Shown: positions 50,238 to 63,434 of the stretch, one piece after another | Position numbering within the stretch: position 1 is the first letter of the stretch | How the letters are laid out: each line of letters begins with the position of its first letter | Assembly (NCBI RefSeq): GCF_963966145.1 | Contig: NC_091055.1 | Location: 11,160,001-11,224,000, forward strand | Direction of reading: 5' to 3' | Source: Tenebrio molitor | Taxonomy: Eukaryota > Arthropoda > Insecta > Coleoptera > Tenebrionidae | DNA length: 64,000 nucleotides | Position numbers and translations under genes: made by a program | Notes under the pieces: generated by a model | The model's database searches: none | Told to the model about the DNA's origin: nothing | Seen by the model: the letters and a program-made list of their open reading frames with translations, nothing else

Positions 50238-50377
50238 TATATTTTGATGGCTAATTTATTCAAAATTTGAAATCAATTTGTGACGCTTTTTAGTAAAAAA
50301 TTGAAATAGAAAAACGTTTCATTTAACAAGCTATGCTACGTGTTAAAATTAACACAAGCATTTTAGATACACCTTGT
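50238..50377. mobile_element. Partial copy of the same foldback family
   Basis: Sequence running from TTTTGATGGCTAATTTATTC to TTTTAGATACACCTTGTATA is an inverted, diverged copy of the centre of the adjacent element (49825-49967) and ends in the same terminal motif. It looks like a second unit or half-unit fused to the first. Confidence 0.65.
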
Positions 50378-50563
50378 ATAATAACTACATATAATAAATT
50401 ACTTGGGGTGGAAATTTTTTCTAACGTCAGTTCAAATTCTGCGGGGCAATTTTTCTCCAATTTTGCCTATCTACCTACCAGAAAATTTGTTCTATGCGAA
50501 AAAAATGTATAAAACATCAATTTGTCATTCATACAATAATACTTGCATTTGAATGTTCAGCTA

Positions 50564-51063
50564 CACTGACCGGCACAAAAAGCGACTCATTATGATTTTT
50601 TAATAGATAATCTTGAAATTATATTTGTGCTTATTTTTTTTTTATAATGGTTAAATTGGGATATTTTCAATGATCGGGAGAGGTTTGGTCACCATGGCAA
50701 CCGAATTGTTTTGTTTAAATAAATTATTGAAAAGTTTGCGCTACTTCCATGTCGTGTTTTTGTCGGTTGTTTTACGTGTTCAGTGATTTAATTGACAATA
50801 CGAGATACTAATTCAAAATACTGTTCAAATTTTAACAATTTTTCATAACATAATTTTTTTTTCTAAAAAATAGCTTTTATCATTTTTCATTAAAATCTTA
50901 TTTCCTGTGTTTAACGTTTTGTTTGTCGGATATTCTTTGGCAAAGAATAACTTAAATAGCACTTATTATTGATGATACCCAAAAAAAATTCTCAAGACAA
51001 TGAATTAGGTACTTAAAATTCAAAGTGAGTCGCGAAGTGAGTCGTTTTGTGTGCCGGTCAGTG
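50564..51063. mobile_element. TIR element with TA duplication (Tc1/mariner-like MITE)
   Basis: Left end CACTGACCGGCACAAAAAG and right end (complement CACTGACCGGCACACAAAA) are terminal inverted repeats of about 26 bp with a shared GCGACTCA-type extension. TA flanks both sides (50562-50563 and 51064-51065). It is 500 bp long with no transposase, hence non-autonomous; the class is inferred from the TA duplication. Confidence 0.75.
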
Positions 51064-54000
51064 TATTTAGATGATTCGAAAAAAATTATGAAATAAAAAC
51101 ATAGGTATAGGAAACGAAAAGTCCGTAACATGTAGAAAATAAGTAGACATAAATAAAAGCAATAGGTACTATTCCGGACACGGAATCTTGGCCAACATTT
51201 TTTTGACATTTCTAAAAAAAATGATGTAAACCAACCATTAGTGTCATTAATAAATGACAATTATTAAAAATCACTTTGAAGTTTTTCTTTAGTGTTTAAA
51301 CAAATAAAAATATGCTAGTTGGCAATTTTGACGGTACTTTTCCCTAAAACCTCTTATTTTCTTATGTATTCAGCGATAATAACTGGAATTTCTTTCCCCC
51401 ATTCTCTCATCTCGGCTTAATCCTGTTCACTTCCACATTCACTTCTCCGGCTCACGTCAAATCCTTATTTTTCCGTCGTTATCTGAAACGAGCGAAATTT
51501 CCAATACCAATTTCCACCGCTTGATTGTTCAAATGCGGCCTGAAATATCAAATTTTCTCCGACTTCCTAAATTCATATTCTCGATGAATTGTTATCATTT
51601 ATAAATATAGCATCGGAGACCCTTTCTCTTAAAAATACGAGCCGAGATCCGTCGCTGCATCTGAAACAATGGCTCCTACGGCGCAATTTCCGTCAATCAT
51701 TTCTCTCGGATATCAGCTTTTTGAGCACCGCGTTCAAGTTTCTATATTTGTCGCATCATCCTCGGAAGTGCAAAATGCCAACTCCAGTGACACAGATAAA
51801 TCAACTCTCCATTACTCCACTCATAATTTCCTGGTAAGTCGCGAAAGCAAACGCCTCTAATGCCTGATCGATTCGGTTATCGCCTCGATACACTTATTTG
51901 ACGCGAAAATATTAAAAGCACGTCTCCTGTGACCGGAGAAAAATATGAAAAATAATCCCAGCAAATATTTGTATCACAAAAAGATGATTGTAAACAAACG
52001 GGAGAGAACGGAAATGATAATTATATCAAAAACGGTTTCTGGAAATAGAATTATCACGAGGAAAAAGTAGATAAATATAATTACCTTATTAACTTGGTGA
52101 AAGCTTTTTAATTATTGTTTTGTTGACATAAATCGAATTTCGAAAATAGAGAATCCATCCTGTCTCTTCTTCTGATCTATCTGACATGGATATGACCCTC
52201 GAGATTCAGATAATATCCATCCATACGGGATCACCATCTTTTTAAATTTAAATATTTCCCGCACAAACATCAGCATCTTTATGTCTATCCGAGTCTTTGC
52301 GAATTTCCTCCCTTATCTCTGTACGCCTCTGCAAAAACTCCCTCAAAAAATACGAGAACTTGTAAACATGTCTTAATTAACATGTGGACTACATTGGGAG
52401 GGTTAAAATGGAAACATTTATTTTTACAGAGATTATAAATATTCACTGTTTATTTACTTCAGGGTGCATTTACTACGCGAGTCATTTCAGACGAATATTA
52501 ATTACTAATGTATGTTGAGTTGTTTTGCAAATTCGTCAAAATAGATTTGCACCAGTTTTCCATATCACGAATCGATTTGTGGTGGCGTTTAGTGGGAAAA
52601 ATATTGCAAAACAAATGAAGATCAGGAAAAAATTGAATCTAGAGCGGCGACAAAAGAATTTCTGTTTTTTTTTTGTACATTGCCTTAAATTAAATTAATC
52701 GAGAACTGTTAACTATGAACGAAGAATAATGGTGTAAACCGGTCGTTGGAATGGTTATAATTGGGTGATTAAGAGTGATTTCCAAAATACTTGAAATTTA
52801 TAGGCAAGTCTGAGTGAATTGGTAAAATTATTAATATTAAATTTTGTGTAATCGTTTGATCTGCAGTGTTCTGCTCCTAAAATGAATCAAGACCATTGTG
52901 TAGGTAGAAGAGTTAGGTAACAACACCAGCTTAACCTTTGAAATTTGTTAAGTAAAATAGTCAATTACAAATACGTAATTGTCGTTAATGAGAAAACGTT
53001 TCCGCTTCGCAAAAACCACAGTCTGAGTTTGATTTTTTGGGCCAACACGAATTATTAAATAAAAAACAATCATAAAGTACGGTGTAAACGGTCAATGACG
53101 TTACACGAAACCAGTAGCGTACCGTCGTGAATATCATCAAGTGTAACATCAAAAAAGGCGTGGCAGTGTAGCCCCGAGCATTGTGTTTTCGATATTTTCC
53201 GTCGAAAAGAGAGACTCAGTAATCTGTATCGATTTGACAGTGATCAATCAATCCGTGTGAAAAAAAAACAGGTGTGACTTGCGTTAAGTTAATTTCGGTA
53301 ATCAATATTCATTAAAATCAAAATTCAGGCACACATCTTGTAGCTCCGCAAACTCTATTACTTGATTACTTATAAATGAATTATGGTAATCTAAAGATAA
53401 TTAGAAAACATGTGCGTGTAATTTGATTAAAGTTGGGCGACAAAAAGTTTGACAAGACAGAAAATCGATGGACGATGACAAATGAGGCGTCGTTCGGAGT
53501 TTTCTCCGATGGAATAATTGAAGAGTTTTTGGGTGAAGAGCAATTGGGAAATTTTGCATTCGAGGATGTCCGCCGGAGAAGATAGTGGGAGCGGATACGT
53601 GTCCGGTAAAAAATGGCGGACCTCGCCGGTTCTACGCCACTGTTAGACAGTGGATGACTGTACGCGTTCGTTTATGGCCGTACATAATAAAACTTATCCT
53701 GTCTCGTATTCAGTGTGATAATAATATTGTTAATAAGTTTATTGGTTGGGATACGTCAAACAGCGCCTTTTACAAAAAACACCATTCATTGTACGACTTA
53801 AATCATTAAACAGAACAGACTGCATTAGTAATGAGTCACATATATCAACATCGTGAGTGCACTTCCTGTCTATTTGTGACCAGTATGATTGTCAAGCTCA
53901 TTTTTAAATCAAGCCGATAAATTTTTCACGAGGACCACTGCACCGACGCCACTGCTCCAAATTGTTATCGATTAAAAGGGTTCTGACGTTGCACACAACC

Positions 54001-56865
54001 ACGGAAATATTTTCGAGAATGGATTTGTGCTTAAAGACGTTAAGTAGCCCAAAAGCATTAAAGAAAATGAAAGCCGTCCAAAACGTGGTAAATTGATGTT
54101 TACGTTCTGTTTATCTATTGTAATTTCAGCATTTCGCGTTTTGTGGTGAACATGGTCGCCAGATGCGCTAGCTTTTCTTTATTACTGTTATAATAAGATA
54201 TTCAGGTCCAGATGGTACGACGATCAGGTAAAAATAAAATCGGGATTATAATTGAAATGAATTTTTTGCCCACCTTCATTATTCCTTCGCTTAATTACGC
54301 ACCGATTTCTTTATTCTTCATCCCAACAACAGATTCTAATTAGGGAAATCGCCGCTGCTCCCGTTTCACTACTCAAAATATCAAAAAACTCCAATTCACA
54401 AAATGCCCAACAAATATCTTATTCTAATAAATGTAAGTTTTAACAGACACACCTCAAATCTTTATCGTATTCGGAAATGATTCTATTCACGAATCATGAT
54501 GATCAAATCAATCTTTCCGAACACGTCTCTTTAAATAATGTAAAAAAAATGTTTTTTAACGTATCATATTCTATATCATAAAATTATTTCACAGTAATGA
54601 ATTACATATGTATTTTCTTTTGGTGTTTGATTTCGAATTTTCTCATGTTGTTTATTTAAAATCCTTTTTTAATTAGCTTCAGTTAAAAGCTCGATTATTT
54701 TCAGAATTTTCAGATGTGCATCTCGATCGTCCTCGGGTTTATCCTTAATCCACGATATCACCACACCAAGCACACATGACGATTCGTGCAAAGAAAAGAT
54801 TTAAATCGAAGCCTTCGAGAACATCCTTACGCAAATATTTTGTGGCGATAGGATTTTTTCCTGGCTTTAAACGTTCAAAAAAAGTCGTCTCTGTGGTGGT
54901 ATTTTTATTTTTATCTTTTAATTGACGTTAAAAACGCGTAAACATTTAATAAAATTAATTGTTTATTAATTAAACGGGCGATATGAATTTTTATCTGGGA
55001 GCCATCACTCTGGACAATAATAAAACAGCGACAAATACGATTTATGTATTTCTTCAAACAAAAAGAAACTTATCGGGTAACTGATTAGCGTAGTTAGCAA
55101 TTTGTGCCCTTGAACATGCTGTATATTATCAAAAAACAAAATAAAAAATGCTTTAGAAATCGAGTGACGTTATTAATACCGTCATAATTGGTGCAATAGT
55201 GATTATTCACTTTATGTGACGAATTTATAACGAATTATTTCGTTTGAATTCGAAATGCAAGAACGTTAATAATTACTGCAAACATTTTTTTCACGAACTG
55301 GATTCGGATAAATTTCAATAAAATTCTTTTCGAGACGAAGTAACGAAATGAGTCTCGAAATATGTAATATCACCGAATGAAATTTGTACGTCTTGAAAAA
55401 TATCAAAGCATTTACATATTTGTGAAATTAGATGTCGAAGCGGCTCGCTCGTGCAACGTAACAAATATTAAATCTGGATGTCACTTTATTACGAAACAAG
55501 AGTATATTTGTGTTTTCCAGAGCTTTCCGCAGATTTATCGCATTATTGTCGTTATTTTAATAGCGTCAAATTAATGACTAAATGAGAGAAAAAACAAATA
55601 TTGTAAATTCAAGAGATAAAAGTCTGTTTTATGCGAATAACGTTGTTAAATTAGAGGGCTTGTTATGATTTGGAGAACAGGATTCATAAACAAGCTTCGA
55701 GGATGTCGCAAAATTACATTCAACAGATTAGCAAACAATGCCGGCCGTATTTTTGTTAAAAATGAGTTTCCGCAATCTTATTAGGCGTGCTTTTGAGTGA
55801 ATCTGTGTTAAATTTGCCGTGAAACTGGATCAAGAAGAGGCCAAAGCTCGAAAAATATTTTAACTGATCCGGAGTAATCCGTCGTTTTTGTCCGGACTGA
55901 AATTACATTTGTATATTTTTTACTAGGAAAACAACAGAATTAAAACTCTCTCTTCATACATCTGAACAACTCACTGCTACACGCTATTACACCGAAATGA
56001 AATGTTTATGAACGTACGTCATACTCCACCCCAGTCGTAATCAACCCCGAGCGTAATTTCCACAATTTTACACAATTAAATCGGGAAATATCTATTATTT
56101 AAGAGCCTTATCCACTTTATGTAAAACACGCTGCGTGACTGCGGAAAAATTATTTTCGTTACGTTTTCTTACTTTAAAATGTGGACACCCGCACAAAATT
56201 TTCACATAATTGTTTCAACAATTACCAAAACCAGTACGAATTTCGACAAACAGCTGTCAAAAATTGATACATTTACGTGTCCGGACCCGACAAAAATATA
56301 TTTATAGAGTCCACCCCTGACAAATTTTTTTGTACAGAATTACAGGGTTAATGCGCGAGATGGTAATCTTTGTATTTTTAATGTAGGCAATATGTGCGTG
56401 TCCTGAAAGCAAACAGTTAAGACACCTCGACGTCGCCATAAGCACAACCACTCTTTATATGTAAATTAATGAGTTGCATTGCAAAAAACCTATTACAGTT
56501 AAACAATAGAATTGATTGCCTTGTGATATTCTCCACGAAGTTCGACGAATTTGCAAATTTGTATTTGTTTAAATTATCATAAATTGGTGTGATTGTTGAA
56601 TAGTTAAATTTCGAGCAAATGTACATAACCGATGTACTTTTACGTCAACACCTGTAGACTCATCCAGTTACCGAAATACAAAATTAGTCAAACCATAAAA
56701 ATTTCGTCTAAACAAAATCAACTAAATATTGTCTACATCTTATAAACAAGCTCTTTAAATCATCTCCGTTGCCGCACGGTTTATAAGAATCATGTTCGGA
56801 CGTATTTATTTTCAATATATCGACGTATCGATAGTGTTAAACACGAAATTAAAAATCAAGGGGGG
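51064..56865. other. Gene-free stretch
   Basis: No supported gene. Two weak first-exon-like frames were seen: 51669-51832 (ATG to a GTAAGT donor) and a short frame starting ATGTCCGCCGGAGAAG near 53569 with a GTAAAA donor-like site. Neither has a recognisable partner exon. Confidence 0.4.
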
Positions 56866-57412
56866 GGGGCGCAGCCGAGTTCCTGCCGGCGGTCAAAAAT
56901 TTTGGGGTTTTGTAGCAGGTAGTGTGCAGTAAGATTAGCAGTGGTGATAAGAATTATCTAGTACATAATTTGGAATGATATTACCTTTTCTAAAATAGTA
57001 AATTTAAAGATTTCTTGGTAATTATATGGATGTCACAGACATACTTTTGCAAATAATGATTGGGTGCAGGGGTAAATCCGACTTAATAATAGGCCCATTT
57101 CAAAGTAAAATGTTTCATTTAATTCTTTCTTTAAGAGCGTCAGTATAGAAGTTAAACATATTCCGAATGAAAATGAACACTATGTACTGTTACTCTTTGC
57201 TCTCCTTCCTAGTAAGAGGAGTGCTGTATATTGCTACATGGGGAAATTAATTTTTGAACCAAAAGAGATAAATGTATTTAAGAAAAATAATTATAATCTA
57301 ATCCGGCTACCACCTGCCCCGGTAATCCCCGATAACCTTGGGAGGAACTCATTTGTTGATAAGAACTATACAGGTAAAGAAGTGACCGCCGGGAGGAACT
57401 CGGATACGCCCC
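56866..57412. mobile_element. TIR element, copy B (non-autonomous DNA transposon)
   Basis: Terminal inverted repeats of about 30 bp: the left end GGGGCGCAGCCGAGTTCC and the complement of the right end GGGGCGTATCCGAGTTCC, each followed by a CCGGCGGTCA block. Internal sequence matches 3361-4140 on the left (TTTTGGGGTTTTGTAGCAGG, GTAAATCC, AGAAGTTAAACATATTC) and right (AAGAAAAATAATTATAATC, CGGTAATCCCCGATA, GAGGAACTC). It is about 230 bp shorter than copy A because of a different, smaller middle. A run of ten G precedes the left end. No transposase ORF. Confidence 0.78.
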
Positions 57413-60400
57413 AAAACAGAATAAATCTCGGTTCTATTTCTATTGGGTTTTGACAGTTCCGCGCAATTAAGACATCGATATCGAGTTTGATTAAGTCTAG
57501 AAATACGTTGTTTCTGGAAAAAGTCTCTCGAAAATGTTTATACATCGAGGCTTCGATGGCGGCTTAAATCCTAATAAAAGAGGGAGGTTGTTTATTTAAA
57601 AGGGTTGCGGAGAGAAACGAGCTGCCCTCGTGTGAAATCAAAGAGGGAATACGTGGTTGTTAAATGTCCTGCGGTCCTGCCGTAGACCAATAAAGCACCC
57701 TCTACTTATACACCAAGCGGTCACTCATTAACACTCACCTAACTCAAATAGAAAAAGAATTTTTAATTGAATATATTTCTCCACGATTTGCATAAAATCT
57801 AGATTAATGAAGCAATAACGAGTAGAAACTTCGTAATTGGTAAAAATCGTGTCGATAATACACTTCCACTTGTGATGAATGGATTTGCAGTAGTCGACAA
57901 AAACTTCGATTGCTCGAATTAATTGATTCATGATTGGTACACGCAGCCCAACAACTCGTACTTGTTTAAAATCCTGTCGTTAGCGTGGCCCGACTCGGTT
58001 CAATCCGATCGGAAAATTTATTTAGTCATTCCTTTGTGTTAGCGGTTCTTTTTGAAAATTTGAAACGCGCTTTACAATCTTTATTGGCGTTATCAGTAAC
58101 AACATGATTATATTTTGTGTGTGTCACAACGTCACAGTCTTTCTTTGACCCTTTATCGCACGATTTCGTCACGTTTTATTTACACTAAACATCGATACGG
58201 TCTAATCTGGAAATCTAACGAAATCAATTGCTCAAGTAAGTTTATAAAAGCGGGTCAAGTCAACGACGTACTCCTCTAGATGAAGCGAATAAAATTGGCA
58301 TTAAAAGGACACCCTGACAAGATTATTGCAAAACGCAAATTGAATTTTTGTCTCGCGTTCGGATTGCTTTTTGAAAAAATTAGTGTAAAAGCGGTGTTTT
58401 TTTGAGTGACTGACGAACTGTGAAATGAGAGATGAACTATTAAAAGGTCAGCAGGAACATGAGATAAAAGTGGCTCACGTTACAGTGCTCCTGGGGGTTG
58501 GAACGCGGATGAGCGAATCAATACCAGGAAGTGACTTAGTTGTATCAAATATGAAAAATGGGTTTGTTCGAAGCGGTGGGGGTCGGAAACAAAATTAGAA
58601 TAAACTCCTGAAAGCATGATTTTATTGAGCCGAACTCGCCCCTGTAATTAGCGTTCTATGTTGCGGTACAACCCTCCGAAAAGAGAAGTTGTGAAAGTTT
58701 GGCGCAACAAAAACATCGGAAAAAGTTGCGACGAGATGTAGAAAAATCAAACATTTAGGCCGTCGAGACTGTTGCTCTCGATTTAACAGTAGTTAAACAT
58801 GTCGAGTCGTTAAGCTGAAATGAAGACAATTTCATTGTTTCAACTGGAACAGGAGAAATGCTAGACTAGAGTAAATAAAAACAATGTCGGAGTTGTGTGT
58901 AGTATTGACGTTATGCTATAATGATTACATGTTTATGCATGTGGTACAAGATATTACCGTAAGAAGATGATGATGGCACGCTATCGGAGAAGAAGTCGTA
59001 GCTCGGAGAGTTTATTAACCGACTATTCAACAAAGTAGGTATGAAATGGAATTGATTAAAGTGCGGATGAAAAATACCACGGTTGAAATTAGAGTTGATG
59101 TCGTAGTTAGAGGAGTAGAGGTCCTCCAATAGGGCCGGCCTCGGCTACAAATAGCCCCAAGAGAGCTTACTTCGTGGAGATGGGTGCGGGTTGGCATTAT
59201 ACACCACAATTATTTACGTTTAACTGTTCCCCTTCACGCTATCTGCGGTTCTTCTAAAAATTTCATTCATTAGTGGTAAATTGGCAAAAAAGTAGAAAAG
59301 AGAACTGGCCGGGGCCGAGCGCAAGGTGGCGGCGATACAATTATTGATCCTGTCAGCGTTTAACAGTGTAAACGTCGGGAATTTAATTAAATTAGAAAAT
59401 GAAAATTTGTTAGTTAAACTAGCCCCGGAGTGCACACGCGGACTTGTTTGCACTCTGATACGGTTTCAACGAATCGAACAGAATTGTGAAAACCGGGGGT
59501 GAAGAAAAATGATTTCTTAACCGTGCGGTAAATTAACTCCTTGTGAATAATTCATCGGGCTTGAGCCACATCCGATTATTTGTTTCGAAAAAATGTCGTG
59601 TTCGATAAATATGCAAATGCGGGAAAATTCATTGTTGCACCGGAGGAAATATTTTTCGCCGGATCGTCCTTCGGTGATTTAATTAAAATGTGCGGGGCGT
59701 TCGAGTCGAAGGCCAGGATATCTGTTTCCTGTGGCACGGCGGGGCGCTTTGTTGACACTGTGGCACCGTTTCCGAAATTTCTTTGCGTCTTATAATTAAA
59801 CCAACGGACGAACCATCAGCACCGGAGGAAGACCGGTGACGCGTCCGTCGCCTCTAGATCTTTGTCAAATCTATTCCCATGATTTATTGTTTACGGTGAA
59901 AACCCGTTGTGATTCACCACACCAACGGAGCCATTTCCTAGCCAAAGAGGATATTTCCGGTGAACTAGATAATTTGGCAACGATGCCCATATAACGAGCC
60001 GGGGAGGCAATTTTCACTTGACCTCCAATAATTGCCATTGCCTCTAATTTTAAAATTGACAACTTTCCCTACACGGCGATGCTATTATCTATAATTACTC
60101 TACGCTGCTCCCAAATCCTATGCAAAATTCAGTTATTTATAAACTAATTGAAGTACACCCGACTCCTACGTCCCGGGCTAAATAAAATCGCGCCATCGCA
60201 AATATCATCATAACTGGACCATTTCGGACAACATCTCGACCGTGGAGGCGATCACTCTATTTGCCGATCGAGGAAGAAGCTTCCGTTCTCTTTGTTTGTA
60301 TATTCTACCGATTATATAAACATCCACACCACTTGTACTTTGGAAGCTTTCTTCACTCTGTGCTACTCTCATGTGTGGGTGTAGTAAGCAACGACTTTTT

Positions 60401-63400
60401 CACATACACACCATACAACAGTAATCTATTCAACATGCTGCCTTCAATTTCCTTGCATTATTTCAGACCGACTAACATAAATTACTGTTTGTTTTGCTTT
60501 TCTAGCCGTTCTGATATTTCGGTCGAAAAGTTTAATGACTCGGATATAATTCTTTGTTGGATTACCCCCTAAAAATATTAATTCCTGAATAAATACTTCC
60601 AACTAATGAGAATGCGCATGCATAATACAGTTTCATCAAATCTAAATTTCATATTTTGTTCCCAACTCATTTTCGCTCTAAATCGTTCCGACTAACACAA
60701 CGACAATCGTCCAAAATTCAAGATGACACAATAATTATTGTCCGCAAAAACTAGAGGAAATAGGTGTGATAAAGCACTTATCTGGAATTAATGAAGGAGC
60801 AACGAACTCTGTCAAAATTGTAAAGTTTGATAACATCGAGCGATTAAAATGCAATTTTGTCACAGATTTGTAAAAAAACAAACAACAAAAATGTCTGCAG
60901 TGACGATTCGAGATTCGACGCTACTCTAGATTTTATTTTGTCAGGTCGACAACTACCTGCAAGAGTGATAACAAAGCTGTTTTCAGTCGAACGCGTTTCT
61001 TCTACAGGAAAAGCATTTTTCGCACAAAAGGGACGACAATGTCGGAGATAGTGAAGTGGTTAACGCACTTACAGTTCCATGTAGAGTGCACGTGCTCCAT
61101 CGAAATCGCACTTTTCCACCCATCGAGAAAACACACGTGCGTTATGGTCCGACCCCACCCTTTCTCAGAGAGCCACAAAATATTTTAGCCAAATTGTTGT
61201 ACTGACCGACGCTCTACCTGAATACTTCTTGCAGTACAAAGATGTTTCCAGGCTGGCAACTGACAAGGGTCGGTCATAAATCTGACCGATCTGATGCAAA
61301 TTATGGAATTTCTTGCAACTCCCAGAGCCACACGGGAGCCCTTGGTATTTTGTAAATTCCCGGAAATTGTTTGTGAGGGAAATTATTTGATTTTTGTCGA
61401 TTTCGACTTGTTGACGTCTGAAAAATAAGACGACAACAAATGGCGAAAATAAAACTCGAGAGAAAGGAATTTGATGATTTTGTTGTGCATATTTTTATCG
61501 TAATTAGAGAAATGTTAAATATTTAATAAGGAGATTTGAGCTTTGATGTAGAAAAATAAAGAATTGAAATGGAATTTAATGGAATGGCAAAATAAATATT
61601 TTTCATAATTTTAAAAGTCATTTCTTATTCATCTTGACTATTGTAAGTGAGCGCCCTTTCGAGAACAATGCAAATAAACTTGTTTTTGAATAAAAGAAGA
61701 CAAAGAGCGTTTGTATAATATGTTAATATCTTTCCGTTCGTAATATTTCTTTGGTGAGAATTCCACCATCAAGTTTTAAGGAAATTTCGTTTTGAACGTA
61801 AATTCTATACAAGTACTCTCTTTATGATGCTCTCAGACAGTGTTGCTATGTATATACATAAGCAACTAAAAAGCTTCTTTGTGAAGGTTGCTTTGAGAAA
61901 AGAACATATTCTACTCCATTAAATTTATTTCCCTTAAATATTCCTTTCAATAGAATTGTGTTTGTTGAAAGTCGAGTGCGATACGGAATTTTAAATTTAA
62001 AATAAATAATGAATGTATAAATCCAGACAAATAGAAGGGAATATCAAGTCGCAGGATCGATATCGTAAAAAGTCGAATCTAGTCCTGACAAATCTAATAT
62101 CCTGTTATGTCTACACTGTCAAACGCAACCATCGATGTATACCAGCAAAATCAATCAAAACTGGAAACTACCTGCGCCAGTGCTTGTTAGACCCCTTCTG
62201 GGAGCTTCGCTTTCACTGGAGGACTCGATTGTCAGTTCCTTTAATAATCCCGATTGATGGACCAGACACTGGAGACTCTGAACATCGCTAACCCTTCTCG
62301 TTGACATAGTCCTTAATTAACCTTATCAAACTCGAGCCATATATTGACTGGTGTCGAAACGTCACATACTCATACATTTGAATCGAGTCATGGCAAGACA
62401 GATTTCACCCTTTCGCCAAAATTTATGTTAATACAGGGTTGACACGAGTGTGTAATCCCTCCCTCGACGCTGAATTATACAACATTAAGTTGGTCTGGAT
62501 TCAAAAATCGTCTGCCAAATTTGCTAAGCCTTAGAAAGAGGATACACTCTCGTCATAATGTGTTCTTGTCGCAAATTCGCTTTGATGATTTATTAATTGT
62601 GTTAAGGCTCCTGCACGCTACCCTGAAATTTCGTTTAATTTTCAACAAAATCTGAGCTCATTAAATTCGCAAAAAATCTCCTAATCGCTTTATCTCGTTG
62701 GCACAAATCCCCAAAAAAGCGTGATACGCGAAAACATCATCGTCAGTTGAGACTGTGGGTAATGGTACAGATATTGATCGACGTCTTGCTTGAAAATATT
62801 CAGAATTGTTCTGCCAGAGTACGAATAGAATGGAGGAATCGTGTTGTCGGAATCTATACCCGATAGAGTCGAATGGTGCAGTTAGAGCGGATAAATATGT
62901 AATAACGATCGACAATAGACAAATGATCGAATAAACCGGAAGTCGACCAAGCTCGAATGAGCCGGAGGGTCGCATAATTGCGACCAGGTACAATCCTGGA
63001 AATATAATGTCATATTGAATCGTTCCATTTGCACTGAATATTACATTACGCTCTTATCGGTGCATCAAATTGTGCACTTTCGGTCTTTTAACGACACCAC
63101 CATCGCTCTACCAAACGACACCACCATCGCTCTACCAGAACACAAAATGTTGTTTGACTTTGTCGGTTGCGACACCGCTTGCAAACAAGTCTCCTTGGTA
63201 GACTTTGGTATTTCGTTAATTGTTGCCAGAAGTAGCGACAAAATTATTCTGCGCTGAGTAACGACAACGAATGACAAATTATTGCGGTTCCAGGTAAGCG
63301 CTCTCTGCAATTATCAACTTTTAACGTTGAACAAATAAATATTTGACTTGGGTGATTTTGCACCATTTTTAATCTAAATGCAAGTGCAGCTGTCATTCGT

Positions 63401-63434
63401 TACACCTTAATTATGTCGTTCGGTTTGATAACTA
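57413..63434. other. Gene-free stretch
   Basis: No supported gene. Positions 59100-60250 are somewhat less AT-rich, with open frames on both strands (59576-59795) and a minus-strand GTAAGC donor-like site near 59169. A minus-strand frame at 62661-62993 contains a hydrophobic segment. None can be tied to a known family. A 24-bp exact tandem duplication sits at 63091-63138. Confidence 0.4.
63091..63138 (+). repeat. 24-bp tandem duplication
   Basis: Two adjacent copies of a 24-base unit beginning ACGACACCACCATCGC, differing only at the last base (A versus G). In the open frame it would encode two copies of an eight-residue NDTTIALP-type unit, but the frame is not a supported gene. Confidence 0.8.

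Noticed and set aside
51669..51860. ATG frame ending at a GTAAGT donor
   Set aside because: No similarity, no partner exon, overlapping open frame in another phase; left only as a weak lead.
56860..56869. Run of ten G as a G-quadruplex or regulatory site
   Set aside because: It directly abuts the left end of TIR element copy B and is better explained as its terminal G run plus slippage.
57985..58025. tRNA-like sequence TCGGTTCAATCCGA
   Set aside because: T-arm pairs, but no matching 5' acceptor strand, D-arm or anticodon stem at the required distance.
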